A DNA stretch of 64,000 nt from Rhodothermaceae bacterium (lineage in GTDB: Bacteria > Bacteroidota > Rhodothermia > Rhodothermales > Bin80). Where the stretch lies: assembly GCA_009838195.1 (NCBI GenBank), contig VXSC01000011.1, positions 62,001 through 126,000 of the forward strand, read 5' to 3'. The notes under the pieces were generated by a model. That model saw only the letters and a list, made by a program, of their open reading frames with translations, ran no database searches and had not been told where the DNA came from. Every line of letters starts with the position of its first letter. The first letter of the stretch is position 1. The translations under genes were made by a program, and so were the position numbers. Positions 16,901-27,200 of the stretch are shown here, piece after piece.

Positions 16901-18616
16901 ATGCAGGAAGCAGTCCCAAGGGCGGAGCAGGTGCAGCGGCATGATTTGCAGGCACTATTCCAGACCAGCCAGGTACTGACCAGCTCGCTGGAACTCTATT
17001 CGGTGCTGAGCAACCTGCTTTTGACCGCCATGGGAAAACTCCTGGTTCCCCGAGGCATCGCGCTTCTGCACGATCCCGAGAAGCAGAACTGGCGTGTGAT
17101 TGTCGTCAAGGGAATCCCTGCCGTTGAAGAGGAATCCCGCCTTGAATTACCGCCATTGATCTCGGAAACCCTGATTGCAGGCGAGGAGCTGCCAACGCTG
17201 CTTCATTCTCTTGGAATTCGGCTGCTCCTGCCCGTGCGGGATGATCAATCCGATATCGGTGCCATTGCACTTGGCAGTAAGATTACGGGGGCATCCTTTC
17301 AGGAAGAGGAACTCCAGTTTGTGCAATCACTGGTCAATATGGCCTCAACGGCCGTTCGTAATTCGCTGATCCTGGAAGAATTGCGCAGGACCAATCTGGA
17401 TTTGGACAGCTCCGTGCAACAGCTCAATACTCTCTTCGAGTTGTCGAAAGAGTTCAATGCGACGGTTGATCGTTCGCACGTACTGAAAATTTTCTCGTTC
17501 GCTCTCATGGGGCATATGGTGGTACATGGCCACCTGTTTTACCTGAGACGACCGGACGGCACTTTCAAGCTTGTATCAGGAAAACAGATCACGACGAAGG
17601 ACCTTGCTACGGAGTTTCTGGACAGCATTCAGGATCTCGTCCGCGCAGAGCCGGGAGATCACCTAGACCAAAGCGGAATCGCCATTGCACTGCCCATCCG
17701 GCAACAGGGAGCGGTCCACGGCGTCCTTTGCCTTGGAGCGAAGATGAACGACTCCCCTTATGACCGCAAGGATGTCGAATTCCTCTATGCTCTCGGCAGT
17801 CTGGCAGTCACCTCAATCCAGAATGTTGAATTGATTGAGGAGCGGATCGCCAAACAGCAACTGGAGGAGGAGCTTCGAATGGCTCGCACGATCCAGCGCC
17901 GTCTTCTGCCTGACAAAATTCCTGAAGTACCTGGGATTGAAATTTCTACCCTTGCGCTGTCCAGCCGTGAAGTCGGGGGAGACTATTTTGATGTAGCCCC
18001 CCTGAACAAGAATCGGACCCTCTTCATGATTGCGGATGTGACCGGCAAAGGTGTACCCGCAGCGCTCTTGATGTCCAGTATTCATGCGTGTACCCATGTG
18101 ATGCTGCCGATGGACCTGACGCTTGAGGAAGCCATTGAGCACACCAATCGCATGCTGTACGAAAACACCGACCCGGATAAATTCATCACTGCTTTTGCAG
18201 CGATGTATTATCCAGACAGATCGCTTGCATTTGTGAATGCCGGGCATGAACCCCCCTTATTGATCCGAGCGAGTGGGCAGGTCGAACGCCTCTCGGATGG
18301 AGGTCCGCTTCTTGGCATCGTCCCGAATATACCCTACGAAGCGGGTTATATTACCCTCGCACCGGGAGACACGATCGTCATGTATACTGATGGAGTAACG
18401 GAAGCCATGGGAGAAGCCATGGATGAATATACTGAGAAGCGTCTACTGGACTTGGCTTTGGCCAACCGTAGCTGCTCTGCAGATGCCCTTACGAAGTTAA
18501 TTCAAAGTGACATCCAACAATTCACCGGCCCCGTTGAAATGCTCAGCGATGATCGTACCCTGATTGTTATCAAAGTGACCGATCAAACTCAGCAGCCAGG
18601 GGTATCACACGGATAA
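16901..18616 (+). CDS. GAF-SpoIIE (PP2C) serine phosphatase
   Basis: The 571-residue cytoplasmic protein has two GAF-type sensor domains (residues ~20-165 and ~180-315), a short coiled coil, and a C-terminal SpoIIE/RsbU PP2C domain (~345-560). The phosphatase motifs are intact: SREVGGDYFD, DVTGKGVPAAL, NAGHEPP, VMYTDGVTEA and SDDRTLIVI. Enzymes of this type remove phosphate from STAS anti-sigma-antagonists and so control partner-switching cascades. No anti-sigma kinase is adjacent. A STAS protein with its serine lies 5 kb away at 23460 and is a possible but unproven substrate. Confidence 0.92.
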   Translation: MQEAVPRAEQVQRHDLQALFQTSQVLTSSLELYSVLSNLLLTAMGKLLVPRGIALLHDPEKQNWRVIVVKGIPAVEEESRLELPPLISETLIAGEELPTLLHSLGIRLLLPVRDDQSDIGAIALGSKITGASFQEEELQFVQSLVNMASTAVRNSLILEELRRTNLDLDSSVQQLNTLFELSKEFNATVDRSHVLKIFSFALMGHMVVHGHLFYLRRPDGTFKLVSGKQITTKDLATEFLDSIQDLVRAEPGDHLDQSGIAIALPIRQQGAVHGVLCLGAKMNDSPYDRKDVEFLYALGSLAVTSIQNVELIEERIAKQQLEEELRMARTIQRRLLPDKIPEVPGIEISTLALSSREVGGDYFDVAPLNKNRTLFMIADVTGKGVPAALLMSSIHACTHVMLPMDLTLEEAIEHTNRMLYENTDPDKFITAFAAMYYPDRSLAFVNAGHEPPLLIRASGQVERLSDGGPLLGIVPNIPYEAGYITLAPGDTIVMYTDGVTEAMGEAMDEYTEKRLLDLALANRSCSADALTKLIQSDIQQFTGPVEMLSDDRTLIVIKVTDQTQQPGVSHG

Positions 18617-18630
18617 GAAATTTTGGTCCA

Positions 18631-19305
18631 ATGAAATTCTTTATTGACACTGCAGATCTAGCCGAAATTCAGGAGGCTGGAGAAATGGGAGTCCTGGATG
18701 GGGTGACCACGAACCCCTCCCTCATGAAAATAGCGGCGGAACGCGAGGGGAAGCCCCTGGATTTTCATGAGCACATTGCAAAAATTTGCGATATGGTCCC
18801 GGGAGATGTTTCCGCTGAGGTCACTGCTGTTGATTTTGACGGGATCATGGAACAGGGCCGGACGCTTGCGGCAATCCGTGACAATGTAGTTGTCAAGGTT
18901 CCCCTGATCCTGGATGGGATCAAAGCTATCAATGCACTTGCACAGGAGGGAATCCGGTCCAACTGCACTCTCTGCTTTTCTCCGACCCAGGCACTATTGG
19001 CCGCAAAAGCAGGTGCCGCATACATCAGTCCTTTCCTTGGGCGCCTGGATGACATTTCCTCCGACGGCATGACCCTCTTGCAGGAAATCATTGAGATCTA
19101 TGACAATTTCGGGTATACCACTGAAGTGCTTGCTGCTTCGATCCGCCATCCGATGCATGTCGTGCAATCTGCACTCCTGGGCGCCCATGTAGCGACCATG
19201 CCGCTTGGCGTGATCAAAAAACTCCTTGTGCACCCACTCACCGATATTGGCCTTGCCAAGTTCATGAATGACTGGGAGACTTTCAAGCAGCACCAGTCCG
19301 GCTGA
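18631..19305 (+). CDS. Transaldolase / fructose-6-phosphate aldolase family (TalC type)
   Basis: This 224-residue single-domain class I aldolase has FIDTADLAEI at the start, GVTTNPSLM, the Schiff-base Lys89 in NVVVKVPL, the C-T-L-x-F-S-P-T-Q-A segment and SPFLGRLDD. This short subfamily (transaldolase 3B) either transfers dihydroxyacetone units in the pentose phosphate pathway or cleaves fructose 6-phosphate. The two activities cannot be told apart with confidence here. It lies 14 bases after the SpoIIE gene and 9 bases before the beta-CASP nuclease gene. Confidence 0.92.
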   Translation: MKFFIDTADLAEIQEAGEMGVLDGVTTNPSLMKIAAEREGKPLDFHEHIAKICDMVPGDVSAEVTAVDFDGIMEQGRTLAAIRDNVVVKVPLILDGIKAINALAQEGIRSNCTLCFSPTQALLAAKAGAAYISPFLGRLDDISSDGMTLLQEIIEIYDNFGYTTEVLAASIRHPMHVVQSALLGAHVATMPLGVIKKLLVHPLTDIGLAKFMNDWETFKQHQSG

Positions 19306-19314
19306 GCCTCACGT

Positions 19315-20679
19315 ATGGATTTTATTTCGCTCGGCAGGGCCAACGACATTGGCGCAAGCTGCCACTACCTTGGAGTGAACGGCAGTGGAATTGTCTTGGA
19401 TGCTGGTGCTGATCCGAATGAAGAAGGTCCTGCCTCGCTGCCGGATTTTTCTCCTATAGAACATCACAACGTCGATCATGTGTTCATTACCCATGCACAC
19501 CATGATCATATTGGCAGCATCCCGAACTTGAATGCTAAGTGGCCGATGGCCTGGATGCACCTGACGCCTGCCACACGGACCTTGACAACCTTCATGCTGT
19601 ACGCATCTGCCAGGCTCCAGAGACGCAAGTTTGATGAGGGCTCGTCCCCGTTCCGTGCGTTGTTTGACGAAGAGGACCTGGATGATGTATTTGATGTGCT
19701 TTGTACCCACGATTATGATCAGTGGATTGATCTGGGATCGGAGCATCTGCGAGCCAAGCTCCACTATTCTGGACATTTGTTGGGATCTGCAGGTGTACTG
19801 CTCTCTACCCCCGATCATCGCCGGATATATTACACCAGCGACACCCGCTCAGAGGCACAGACAATGATTCCGGGAGCGGCGCATCCTTCTGCACCGATTG
19901 ATGTACTCATCATGGAGTCTACACTCGGTGCGGATCCGGTTGCGGAAACCGTGACCCGCCCCGAGGAAGAAGTCCGGTTTGCCCGGAGGCTTGCATCCGT
20001 TCTAGACCGGGGAGGAACGGTACTCCTACCGGTATTCATGTTAGGACGAGCCCAGGAGATCCTTGCCCTGCTTGGACGCTTCAAGATGCAAAACCTGATT
20101 GATCCAGAGACTCCTATCTACACGGCGGGAGGACTGCGCGAAGTCTCGCGAATCTATGATGATTACCGCTTATCTACACCTCGAATTGATCCCGATTTTG
20201 AGGTCTATTCCGTTGATCAAAAGCGATTTCCAAGAACGCGCAAGGCTCGAAACAGAGTTCTAAACCAACCCGGGATCCTTGTCCTGACCAGTGGCATGAT
20301 GATTGAGCGAACGCTGTCGCACCAGGTTGCCGTCGAGCTCCTCGAAAATGAGAAGCATGCCATCTTTTTTGTCGGGTTCAGCAAAGAAGATCTGCCTGCA
20401 GGGAAGCTACTTCATGCAGCACAGAGTGGAGCGGAGGGGATGCTGCTTAGCCCTGACCGGGGGATGCAACAGATCGAATGCGAGGTAGATCGTTTTCGTT
20501 TCAGCGGGCATGCCCACCGCAGAGAGCTCACGGCGCTTGCCAAAAAGCTTCAACCCGATACAATCATCCTGGTGCATGGAGAAGCTGAGGCCAAGCGCTG
20601 GCTGAAGCAAAACCTTCGTGAGCATTGCCCCGAAGCCCGTGTACTGACCCCTTCCCAGGGCGAACGTGTCACCTTATAG
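19315..20679 (+). CDS. Beta-CASP metallo-beta-lactamase RNA nuclease-like protein
   Basis: This 454-residue protein shows the metallo-beta-lactamase metal motif THAHHDHIGSIP (residues ~60-71), HYSGHLLGSAGVLL, YTSDTR and MESTLGAD. An inserted beta-CASP domain (VLLPVFMLGRAQEIL, LTSGMM) is followed by the closing FSGHAHRRELTALAKKL and ILVHGEAEAKRWL. This is the layout of the YSH1/CPSF-73-like bacterial family, mostly RNA endo/exonucleases. Cytoplasmic RNA processing is inferred from the family; the target is unknown. Confidence 0.88.
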   Translation: MDFISLGRANDIGASCHYLGVNGSGIVLDAGADPNEEGPASLPDFSPIEHHNVDHVFITHAHHDHIGSIPNLNAKWPMAWMHLTPATRTLTTFMLYASARLQRRKFDEGSSPFRALFDEEDLDDVFDVLCTHDYDQWIDLGSEHLRAKLHYSGHLLGSAGVLLSTPDHRRIYYTSDTRSEAQTMIPGAAHPSAPIDVLIMESTLGADPVAETVTRPEEEVRFARRLASVLDRGGTVLLPVFMLGRAQEILALLGRFKMQNLIDPETPIYTAGGLREVSRIYDDYRLSTPRIDPDFEVYSVDQKRFPRTRKARNRVLNQPGILVLTSGMMIERTLSHQVAVELLENEKHAIFFVGFSKEDLPAGKLLHAAQSGAEGMLLSPDRGMQQIECEVDRFRFSGHAHRRELTALAKKLQPDTIILVHGEAEAKRWLKQNLREHCPEARVLTPSQGERVTL

Positions 20680-20842
20680 GAGGCATAATTCTAATTGCAC
20701 AAATCCCGTTTTAATGCGCATGCACCGCCAAACGGGTATACTTTGTGAGGTCTGCACACTACCTGTGGCAATTCTATTAGTCAAGGGAAACACCGCTATG
20801 ATCGCGAAGACGATGGCGATGTCACCAGCTATCGTCTCGTAT

Positions 20843-23092
20843 TCAACCGCCGGGCTTCTGGATTGCGGAGACGGCCTGGACGAATCCCCGTGCCGTGAAG
20901 GAGCCAGCGTAGTAGCGACACCCGAGGAGAATTAAGGGCACTGTTGTCCTTCTCGCGACCTCAAGAGCGAACGGACCGATAGAAGGTTTGTGCCGACGAC
21001 GGCTTTCCATCCCCATCACGAGAAGGTCACTCTCTGATGCCCTGGATACAATACTAGCGACTGGATCGTCCACTAAATCGATTTCCACCTGATATGGCCC
21101 CGCAGCTTCGTCCCTGGCAAGACGTTGGATCGTTTGCAGGCGTCGCCGCTGGGTGTCCGCTCTTGTGTCGGAAGGCAACGCCTGTACAAACGTCAAATCA
21201 GGAGGAGTTGTGCGAGACAAGCTGGCCAACAAACGTGCACGCAAAAGACTATGTACGCGCTGACCCCGGACTGGCACGAGAATGCGCGTCGCTTCAGAGA
21301 TACGCCACCGCGGCGGAGCGCGCACAATGACCACATCCGCATCGATGGCTGAGATCAATCCTTCCAGTCGGGCTTCTACTCCGGGTTTCTCAATACGAGG
21401 CAGGCCGAGGAGCACAGTTTCACAGCCGTGCTCATTTGCTACGCGGGCGATTTCCTCCCATACGTCGGATGCTACCGTAAACAGCGTTTCCGGACTCGCA
21501 GTGACGTCAAGGCTCTGACCGAAAGACTCGGCCAAAATATCCTTTGCGTCGCGGATTATTGCGTCGCCGGGCATTTGATCCGGGCGCAGCACTGAAAGAA
21601 GAACCGCCTTCCCCGCATTCGGTGTGCACACCGTTGCAGCCACGTTGGACAGGCTCGCGGCACTTGCCGGATTTGCGATCGGTGCAAGAACAAGCGGGTT
21701 CCGCCCCCTTGAGCGAGCCAGCTCTGGGTCCTTGGCTTCAGCGCTCGCATCAGCCACTCTTGCTCCAGGTGCAAGAGCCATGAGATACAGGACCATGCCG
21801 ACACCCAGCCACAGGGCCGCGACACGGCCCGCTTCAGGTACAACGACGGCCTGAAATACTGCCAAACCCAGGCAGAAAATCACCCCTAGGACAGGTAGCA
21901 CTGGAAGGCGTGCCTCCCCGGAGCGCCGGAGAGTAAGAATCGCAGTACAATGTACCATGGCGAATGAAACGAGAAATATCAGGCTTGCGGCTGCTCCCGC
22001 TGCTGCCACGTTGTCCACTGCGAGTACAATTACGACCATCATCCCTCCGGTCGTGATCACTGCAATAGCTGGCGCTCCCGTCCGTCCGCGTATCTGTCCG
22101 ATTTGACGCGGAAGTGTGCGGTCTCGGGCCATAGAAAATGCCACGCGAGAGGCACCGTACAAGTTGGCATGCAGGGCCGACAGCATCGACAGAATGCCGG
22201 CGCCGATCACGAGCCAATAACCGGGCACTCCCAAGTACCGGTCCACGGCCTCTGCAACGAGCCCCTCTGGGTTAGCTTGCGCCGCTGCAAGGATTCCTTC
22301 GGGTGGAGCCCCCACCGTTGCAACTATGGCAAGAAGCGGTAGGTAGATCACAAGCGTAATGCCGAGGGCGGCGTACATCGCGAACGGTACGGTACGTTGC
22401 GGGTTCTTCACTTCGCCCCCAACGGCGGCGATCAGGTCGAATCCCTGGAGAGCGATGAAGGTATAGCCCATTGCCTGCACAATCCCCAATGCACCACCGG
22501 GCGCAAATGGGCGCAAGCGCCCGACTGCCTCGGCCGGACTCCCGCTTAGCCATACCCACACTCCTCCGGCTACGAGAAGCCCAAAGACGACCACCTTACC
22601 AACCGTGGCCGCATTGCCGCCTCCTGCCGAGCGTCCCACAAGAATCCACGAATAAACCCCGATCGCAGCGAGTGCTAGCAGGAGTTCTCCTCGCCCGTCT
22701 CCGATCCAGCTCCACTGTCCCATGAAAGCTGGAAATAGTCGGATTGCACCTTCAACGGCGAAGACAGCGAAGCCGAGCGCATAGAGCACGCCGGCTACGA
22801 TCGAGGCGAACCAAACTACCCAGCCCACGATGAATGCAACCTCGATCGAGACTACTCGCTTCGCATAGGCATACGTGCCGCCGGATTCAGGGTAGCGGGA
22901 GGCTAGTCGCACAAAGCTGGCTGCCGTAAGGAACGCAATGCCGCCGTTGAGTGCAAAGGCTACGATAGCAGCCGAACCGGCAGTGGCGAAGGCAACGCCG
23001 GCAAGCGCAAGAATGCCGCCCCCAACTATCGCGCCCACGCCAAGTGCGGTCGCGCCGAAACGACCTAAATGCCGTTCGTCACTGTCGCTCAT
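20843..23092 (-). CDS. APC-family amino-acid permease fused to universal stress protein domain
   Basis: The first ~450 of 749 residues form about 12 membrane helices with the APC signature near the N-terminus (ALGVGAIVGGGILALAGVA) and the YPESGGTYAYAKRV loop, so this is an amino-acid or polyamine transporter of the inner membrane. The C-terminal ~280 residues are cytoplasmic and contain USP-like repeats (VLLSVLRPD, VLLGLPRI, RILVPVRG, SDLLVMGMESRR), a fusion known in a subset of transporters and thought to be regulatory through nucleotide binding. The gene is transcribed alone on the minus strand, and its GC-rich codon choice gives an impression of possible transfer. The substrate cannot be named. 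Confidence 0.9.
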   Translation of the reverse strand: MSDSDERHLGRFGATALGVGAIVGGGILALAGVAFATAGSAAIVAFALNGGIAFLTAASFVRLASRYPESGGTYAYAKRVVSIEVAFIVGWVVWFASIVAGVLYALGFAVFAVEGAIRLFPAFMGQWSWIGDGRGELLLALAAIGVYSWILVGRSAGGGNAATVGKVVVFGLLVAGGVWVWLSGSPAEAVGRLRPFAPGGALGIVQAMGYTFIALQGFDLIAAVGGEVKNPQRTVPFAMYAALGITLVIYLPLLAIVATVGAPPEGILAAAQANPEGLVAEAVDRYLGVPGYWLVIGAGILSMLSALHANLYGASRVAFSMARDRTLPRQIGQIRGRTGAPAIAVITTGGMMVVIVLAVDNVAAAGAAASLIFLVSFAMVHCTAILTLRRSGEARLPVLPVLGVIFCLGLAVFQAVVVPEAGRVAALWLGVGMVLYLMALAPGARVADASAEAKDPELARSRGRNPLVLAPIANPASAASLSNVAATVCTPNAGKAVLLSVLRPDQMPGDAIIRDAKDILAESFGQSLDVTASPETLFTVASDVWEEIARVANEHGCETVLLGLPRIEKPGVEARLEGLISAIDADVVIVRAPPRWRISEATRILVPVRGQRVHSLLRARLLASLSRTTPPDLTFVQALPSDTRADTQRRRLQTIQRLARDEAAGPYQVEIDLVDDPVASIVSRASESDLLVMGMESRRRHKPSIGPFALEVARRTTVPLILLGCRYYAGSFTARGFVQAVSAIQKPGG

Positions 23093-23459
23093 TTACTCGT
23101 GTAAGGAATTTTCTCTGAGCTAGCAACCTGCGGATAAAGTCGGGGGTTCCAGAATTCTAGAATTGATGGGATATATTTCCAAGAAGCACCTATGTTCAGA
23201 TTCAACAGTGCAAATTCATGGCATTAGTAAACGAAGACTGCCACTCAAAAAGAGTCGCGATCTGGACTGATTTGGAGTACACAGGGGCACGAAAAATAGA
23301 AGTCTCTTCGTAACTTTGTGTGACGTAGAGATCTTTTGTATCTTACGCCACATGGAAGGCGCGGTATTGTGTGCACTTGCCTGATTGCCTATCCAGAGTC
23401 CCTTCCTGTACTTCAGAGAACTGAACAACCATGAGTACCCGATAAAGACGTAATCCAAT
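23093..23459. other. Intergenic region upstream of the STAS gene
   Basis: This 367-base gap lies between divergent genes. It contains a 12-bp palindrome AATTCTAGAATT (23153-23164) and a TAACTTTG box near 23312, which fits the Bacteroidota -7 consensus TAnnTTTG, without a convincing partner box. No small gene is supported. Confidence 0.35.
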
Positions 23460-23807
23460 ATGAGAATTGACATCAAATGGCAGCGCGAGGGAGACATCGC
23501 AATCGCGGCTCTGCTTGGCCGTATTGACAGCAGTAACAGCAACCACCTCTTGACCATGCTAGAGGAAGGTATTGAGCCTAGTGATCGTGCTCTGCTACTG
23601 GACTTCGAAAAAGTATCGTTTATTAGCAGTGCTGGCCTTCGCGTCTGCTTAATCCTCGCCAAAAAGCTCTCCGGCGAGGGAAAGGCGTTCGAAATATGCT
23701 CGCTTTCCGACCTCAACCGTGAGGTTGTTGCGGTGAGCGGCTTTGATGAATTGATCCCAGTGCGCGATGCGACTGAGGATGCACTGTCATCCTTGCAGAG
23801 TTCCTAA
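23460..23807 (+). CDS. STAS-domain protein (anti-sigma factor antagonist-like)
   Basis: This encodes 115 residues consisting of a single STAS domain: the N-terminal strand MRIDIKWQREGDIAIAALLGRIDSSNS, LLLDFEKVSFISSAGLRVCL and a C-terminal helix. The phosphorylatable serine position is Ser56 (ISSAGLR). Such proteins bind anti-sigma kinases when dephosphorylated. No kinase or sigma factor is next to it, and the GAF-SpoIIE phosphatase at 16901 is the only potential partner in the window. A short hairpin with T-run follows (23822-23840), so it is probably a separate transcript from the polyketide genes. Confidence 0.85.
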   Translation: MRIDIKWQREGDIAIAALLGRIDSSNSNHLLTMLEEGIEPSDRALLLDFEKVSFISSAGLRVCLILAKKLSGEGKAFEICSLSDLNREVVAVSGFDELIPVRDATEDALSSLQSS

Positions 23808-23821
23808 TTGCATTTTTTCAC

Positions 23822-23840
23822 CAGATGGGCATCTGTTTTT
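23822..23840 (+). terminator. Possible weak intrinsic terminator
   Basis: CAGAT (23822-23826) and ATCTG (23831-23835) form a 5-bp stem around GGGC, followed directly by TTTTT. It lies 14 bases after the STAS stop. The stem is short, so efficiency is doubtful. Confidence 0.35.
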
Positions 23841-23866
23841 AACCCATTCTCCAGATAAAAAACCCA

Positions 23867-24151
23867 ATGACTGACAACAACGACCGAATCATCACCGTCA
23901 AGAATTCACTTGACATGAACATCCTCGGGGACAATATTTCTGATATCACCGACTTCGCCGTGGAAAAGTACGAGTTTCGTCATGACGCAACCCTCTCCAG
24001 TGAGACCCGGGATGCAGCTGTTAAAGAGACTCGAGAAGCCCTTTGGGAAATGGTTGAGAAGCTCAAGTTGAAGCGCCAACAGATCCTGAAGACGTTCTTT
24101 GAAAAGGCCGATGAGACGGTGAATCGAGTCGTCAGCGACATGCAGGAATAG
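23867..24151 (+). CDS. Uncharacterised 94-residue helical protein upstream of the polyketide synthase
   Basis: The protein has no signal or membrane segment. From residue ~45 it is a continuous charged helix (TRDAAVKETREALWEMVEKLKLKRQQ and on to VNRVVSDMQE), probably coiled-coil. No family is recognised. It ends 99 bases before the polyketide synthase start on the same strand. A hairpin GCAACC/GGTTGC (24152-24169) follows the stop. A docking or chaperone-like partner for the synthase is conceivable from position alone, with no motif to support it. It may equally belong with the STAS gene. Confidence 0.55.
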   Translation: MTDNNDRIITVKNSLDMNILGDNISDITDFAVEKYEFRHDATLSSETRDAAVKETREALWEMVEKLKLKRQQILKTFFEKADETVNRVVSDMQE

Positions 24152-24250
24152 GCAACCCCTTACGGTTGCAGTAAAACGTGCTTCCAACACGACTTCCCCC
24201 CGGTGGCTTCTTGATACGGTTGGGGCTCTCCAACACTTGAGCAGAATGAG

Positions 24251-27200
24251 ATGTCACATATACCGCGAGATTCTCCAGTTGCGATTGTGGCGTACGGTTA
24301 CCGGATGCCCGGGGGGATCCGTACCGACTCGGACTTCTGGCAACTATTGTCCGAGCGCGAGATCGTCCGGGAACCCATCATTGACAGGTATGGCAGAGGG
24401 TATCGTCCAATCGGCCAATTTTCTGGCCCAGGACGGTTTGCCAGCCCGTATGAAGGCCTCATTCGCGAGGATGGCGAGAAGCTGATCGACCCCAAGCTCT
24501 TCGGCCTGTCACAGGACGAGATGCTTTTTATGGATCCCCAGATACGCATGCTGCTGGGTTGTTCCTGGGAAACTTTTGAGCGTGCTGGCTGGGATTTTCA
24601 TTCGCTGCGCAACAGCTCCACTGGTGTTTTCATTGGCGCACAGGTGCCGGCCGTGGCCAGCTGGCGACCAATGCACGGCGCGGGACCATTCGATGTCACT
24701 ACGATCAGTCTCGCGATGCTCGCCAATCGCATTTCCTACCATTTTAATCTGATGGGGCCGTCCGCTACATACTGCACGGCCTGCTCCGCAAGTATCACTG
24801 CGCTTCATGCAGCAATATCCGCGATCCGATCTGGCGACTGTAAACAAGCACTTGTGGGATCGGTGAATTACCTGGGCACCTCTCGTCTCAGTGCCTCCTT
24901 CAATGCCCTGGGGGTCATCAGCCCTGACGGCAAGTGCCACTCTTTTGATGCCGACGCGAACGGCTATATCCGTTCGGAGGGGGCGTTCATCTTCGCTCTC
25001 AAACCTCTACAGGAAGCCGAAAATGACGGCGACCACATCCACGCCGTCATTGAAGCAACTTCCGTTAACGCGGCGGGGGCAGCTGACGGGAGTAGTGGAC
25101 TGGCACAGGGACGCTATATCACCGCACCCACCCGTCATGCACAGGTAGACCTGATGCGCACCGCCTGTGCTCGTGCGGGGCGCACACCCGAAGAGTTCGA
25201 TTATGTCGAAGCGCATGCGACGGGAACTGTCGTCGGTGATCGTATAGAGGGCAATGCAATCATTGAGGCCTTCGGTGGGATTGACCGCGGCGTGCCACTG
25301 CGGATTTCGAGCGTGAAGAGCAACTTGGGGCATATGGAAGCGGCGGCGTTTCATTGCGCTCTACTAAAAATCATCCTGATGATGCAGAGGCGTACTTTTG
25401 CGCCTACGTCAAAGAACTATGTCGTTCCGAACCCCGAGATAAATTTTGAAAACGGTGCTGTGCAGGTGCAGACTGTCTGCGAGGCGTTCCCGGAGCGACC
25501 AGTCGTGGTCGGCATCAACTCGTTTGGGTTCGGCGGTGCCAACGGACATTGCGTGATTCGAGAATACCAACCATCACGCCCGCGCATCTGGTCATCCGAT
25601 CTGTCCCCGGATGGGGGGAAGATGATCCCACTCTCGGCGCGCACCAATGAAGCACTCACGCGAAGCGCACGACAGTTGCGGGAAATGCTCGCAGAAGATG
25701 ACACCGACCTCTATACAATCGCAGGCAACCTTTGTCGGCGCCGTACACATTTTGCAACGCGAACAGCTTTTGCAGTACATGATCGCAACGAGCTACTGGC
25801 ATCCCTAGACGAGTTCATTGAGAACGCATCAGGCGGAACAACCGTTAGGGAAGGGGAACAGCGAATCGCGATGATGTTTGCAGGACAGGGCACCCAATGG
25901 TCCGGTTGTGGCCGGGGACTGTATGACGCTGACCCCGTTTTCCGTAGAGTGATTGACGCAGTTGAGGGCCATTGGAAGGAATTTTCAGATGTCTCGCTAC
26001 GCGACATTTGCTTCAACGCTCCCCAAGAAGAACTCGACGAGGTTCGATTTGCCCAGCCGGCAATCTTTATGATCCAGTGCGCCCTCTTTGAGCTTTTTAA
26101 GACCTGGGGGGTACATCCAGAATGCGTCATCGGGCATAGTTCAGGCGAGGTCGCTGCTGCCTATGCCTCTGGCATGCTGTCGCTTGCAGAGGCAACGCAA
26201 TTGGTCTACCACCGCGCTACCCTTCAGCAGTGTGTGGCCGACTCGGGTCGAATGCTCGCCATCGGCTTGGATCTCTCAGGCGTGGAAGAACTGCTTGATT
26301 CGCTCGGTATCGCTTTTCGGCCTGACGAGAACCGGCCAACCCAAGTGGAGATCGCCTGCGAGAATGCACCAGCAAGTGTAGTCATTTGCGGCAAGGAAGC
26401 AAAGCTGAGACCGATCATGGCGGAACTGGATCGCCGGAATCTGCAAAACCAGTTGCTTGCAGGCAATATCGCGTTCCACTCCTCCGCCATGGACCCCATC
26501 CACGATGATGTGCAGCAAGCTCTGTCTTTTTTGGATAAGAGCACATTTGATGGCAGCATCCCTTTCATTTCTTCCGTGACCGGCAAGCAAACGGAGCGTC
26601 TAGATGGAGCGTACTGGTGGACAAATATTCGGAGACCCGTGCAGTTTGCCCAAGGGGTCAGCACAATTATGCGTGATTTCAAGCCCGATATATTTCTTGA
26701 GATCTCCCCGCACGGTGCACTTCAATCGGCAGTCAGTCAATGTCTCGAACAGGCATCGCCAATTCCGGTCCGCATTCCAAGCCTCTATCGAAATTCGGAT
26801 GATCGGCTCGGTTTCCAACAGGCGCTGGCTTCGCTCTTCAAATCCGGCGTGGCTCTGGATTTCGCAGCTCAGTACCCGCGGCCCAAGTCCATTTCCCATC
26901 TACTTCCTGGACATCCTCGGGACAGGCAGGCGGCGATCAACATCCTCAGCGATGACGAATTCTTCGTCCAACAAGGCCAATACTCTCATGGACCACTGAT
27001 TGGGCACAGAGTACCGAGCGACCACCTTCTCTTCGAATCCCGGCTCTCCGTGAAGGACTTCCCCTGGTTAGCAGACCACCGCGTGCACCATGCTGCGATC
27101 ATGCCTGCTGCCGGCTATATCGAACTGATCCTTCAGGCCTTCGAAGGCGTTTCTGTTCACTTCGAAGTGCTTGAATTCCTTCAGCCGTGCCCGATTCCCA

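Noticed and set aside
23153-23164. 12-bp palindrome AATTCTAGAATT as an operator
   Set aside because: AT-rich palindromes of this length are not rare, a similar string occurs at about 240-255 inside coding sequence, and no regulator is nearby.
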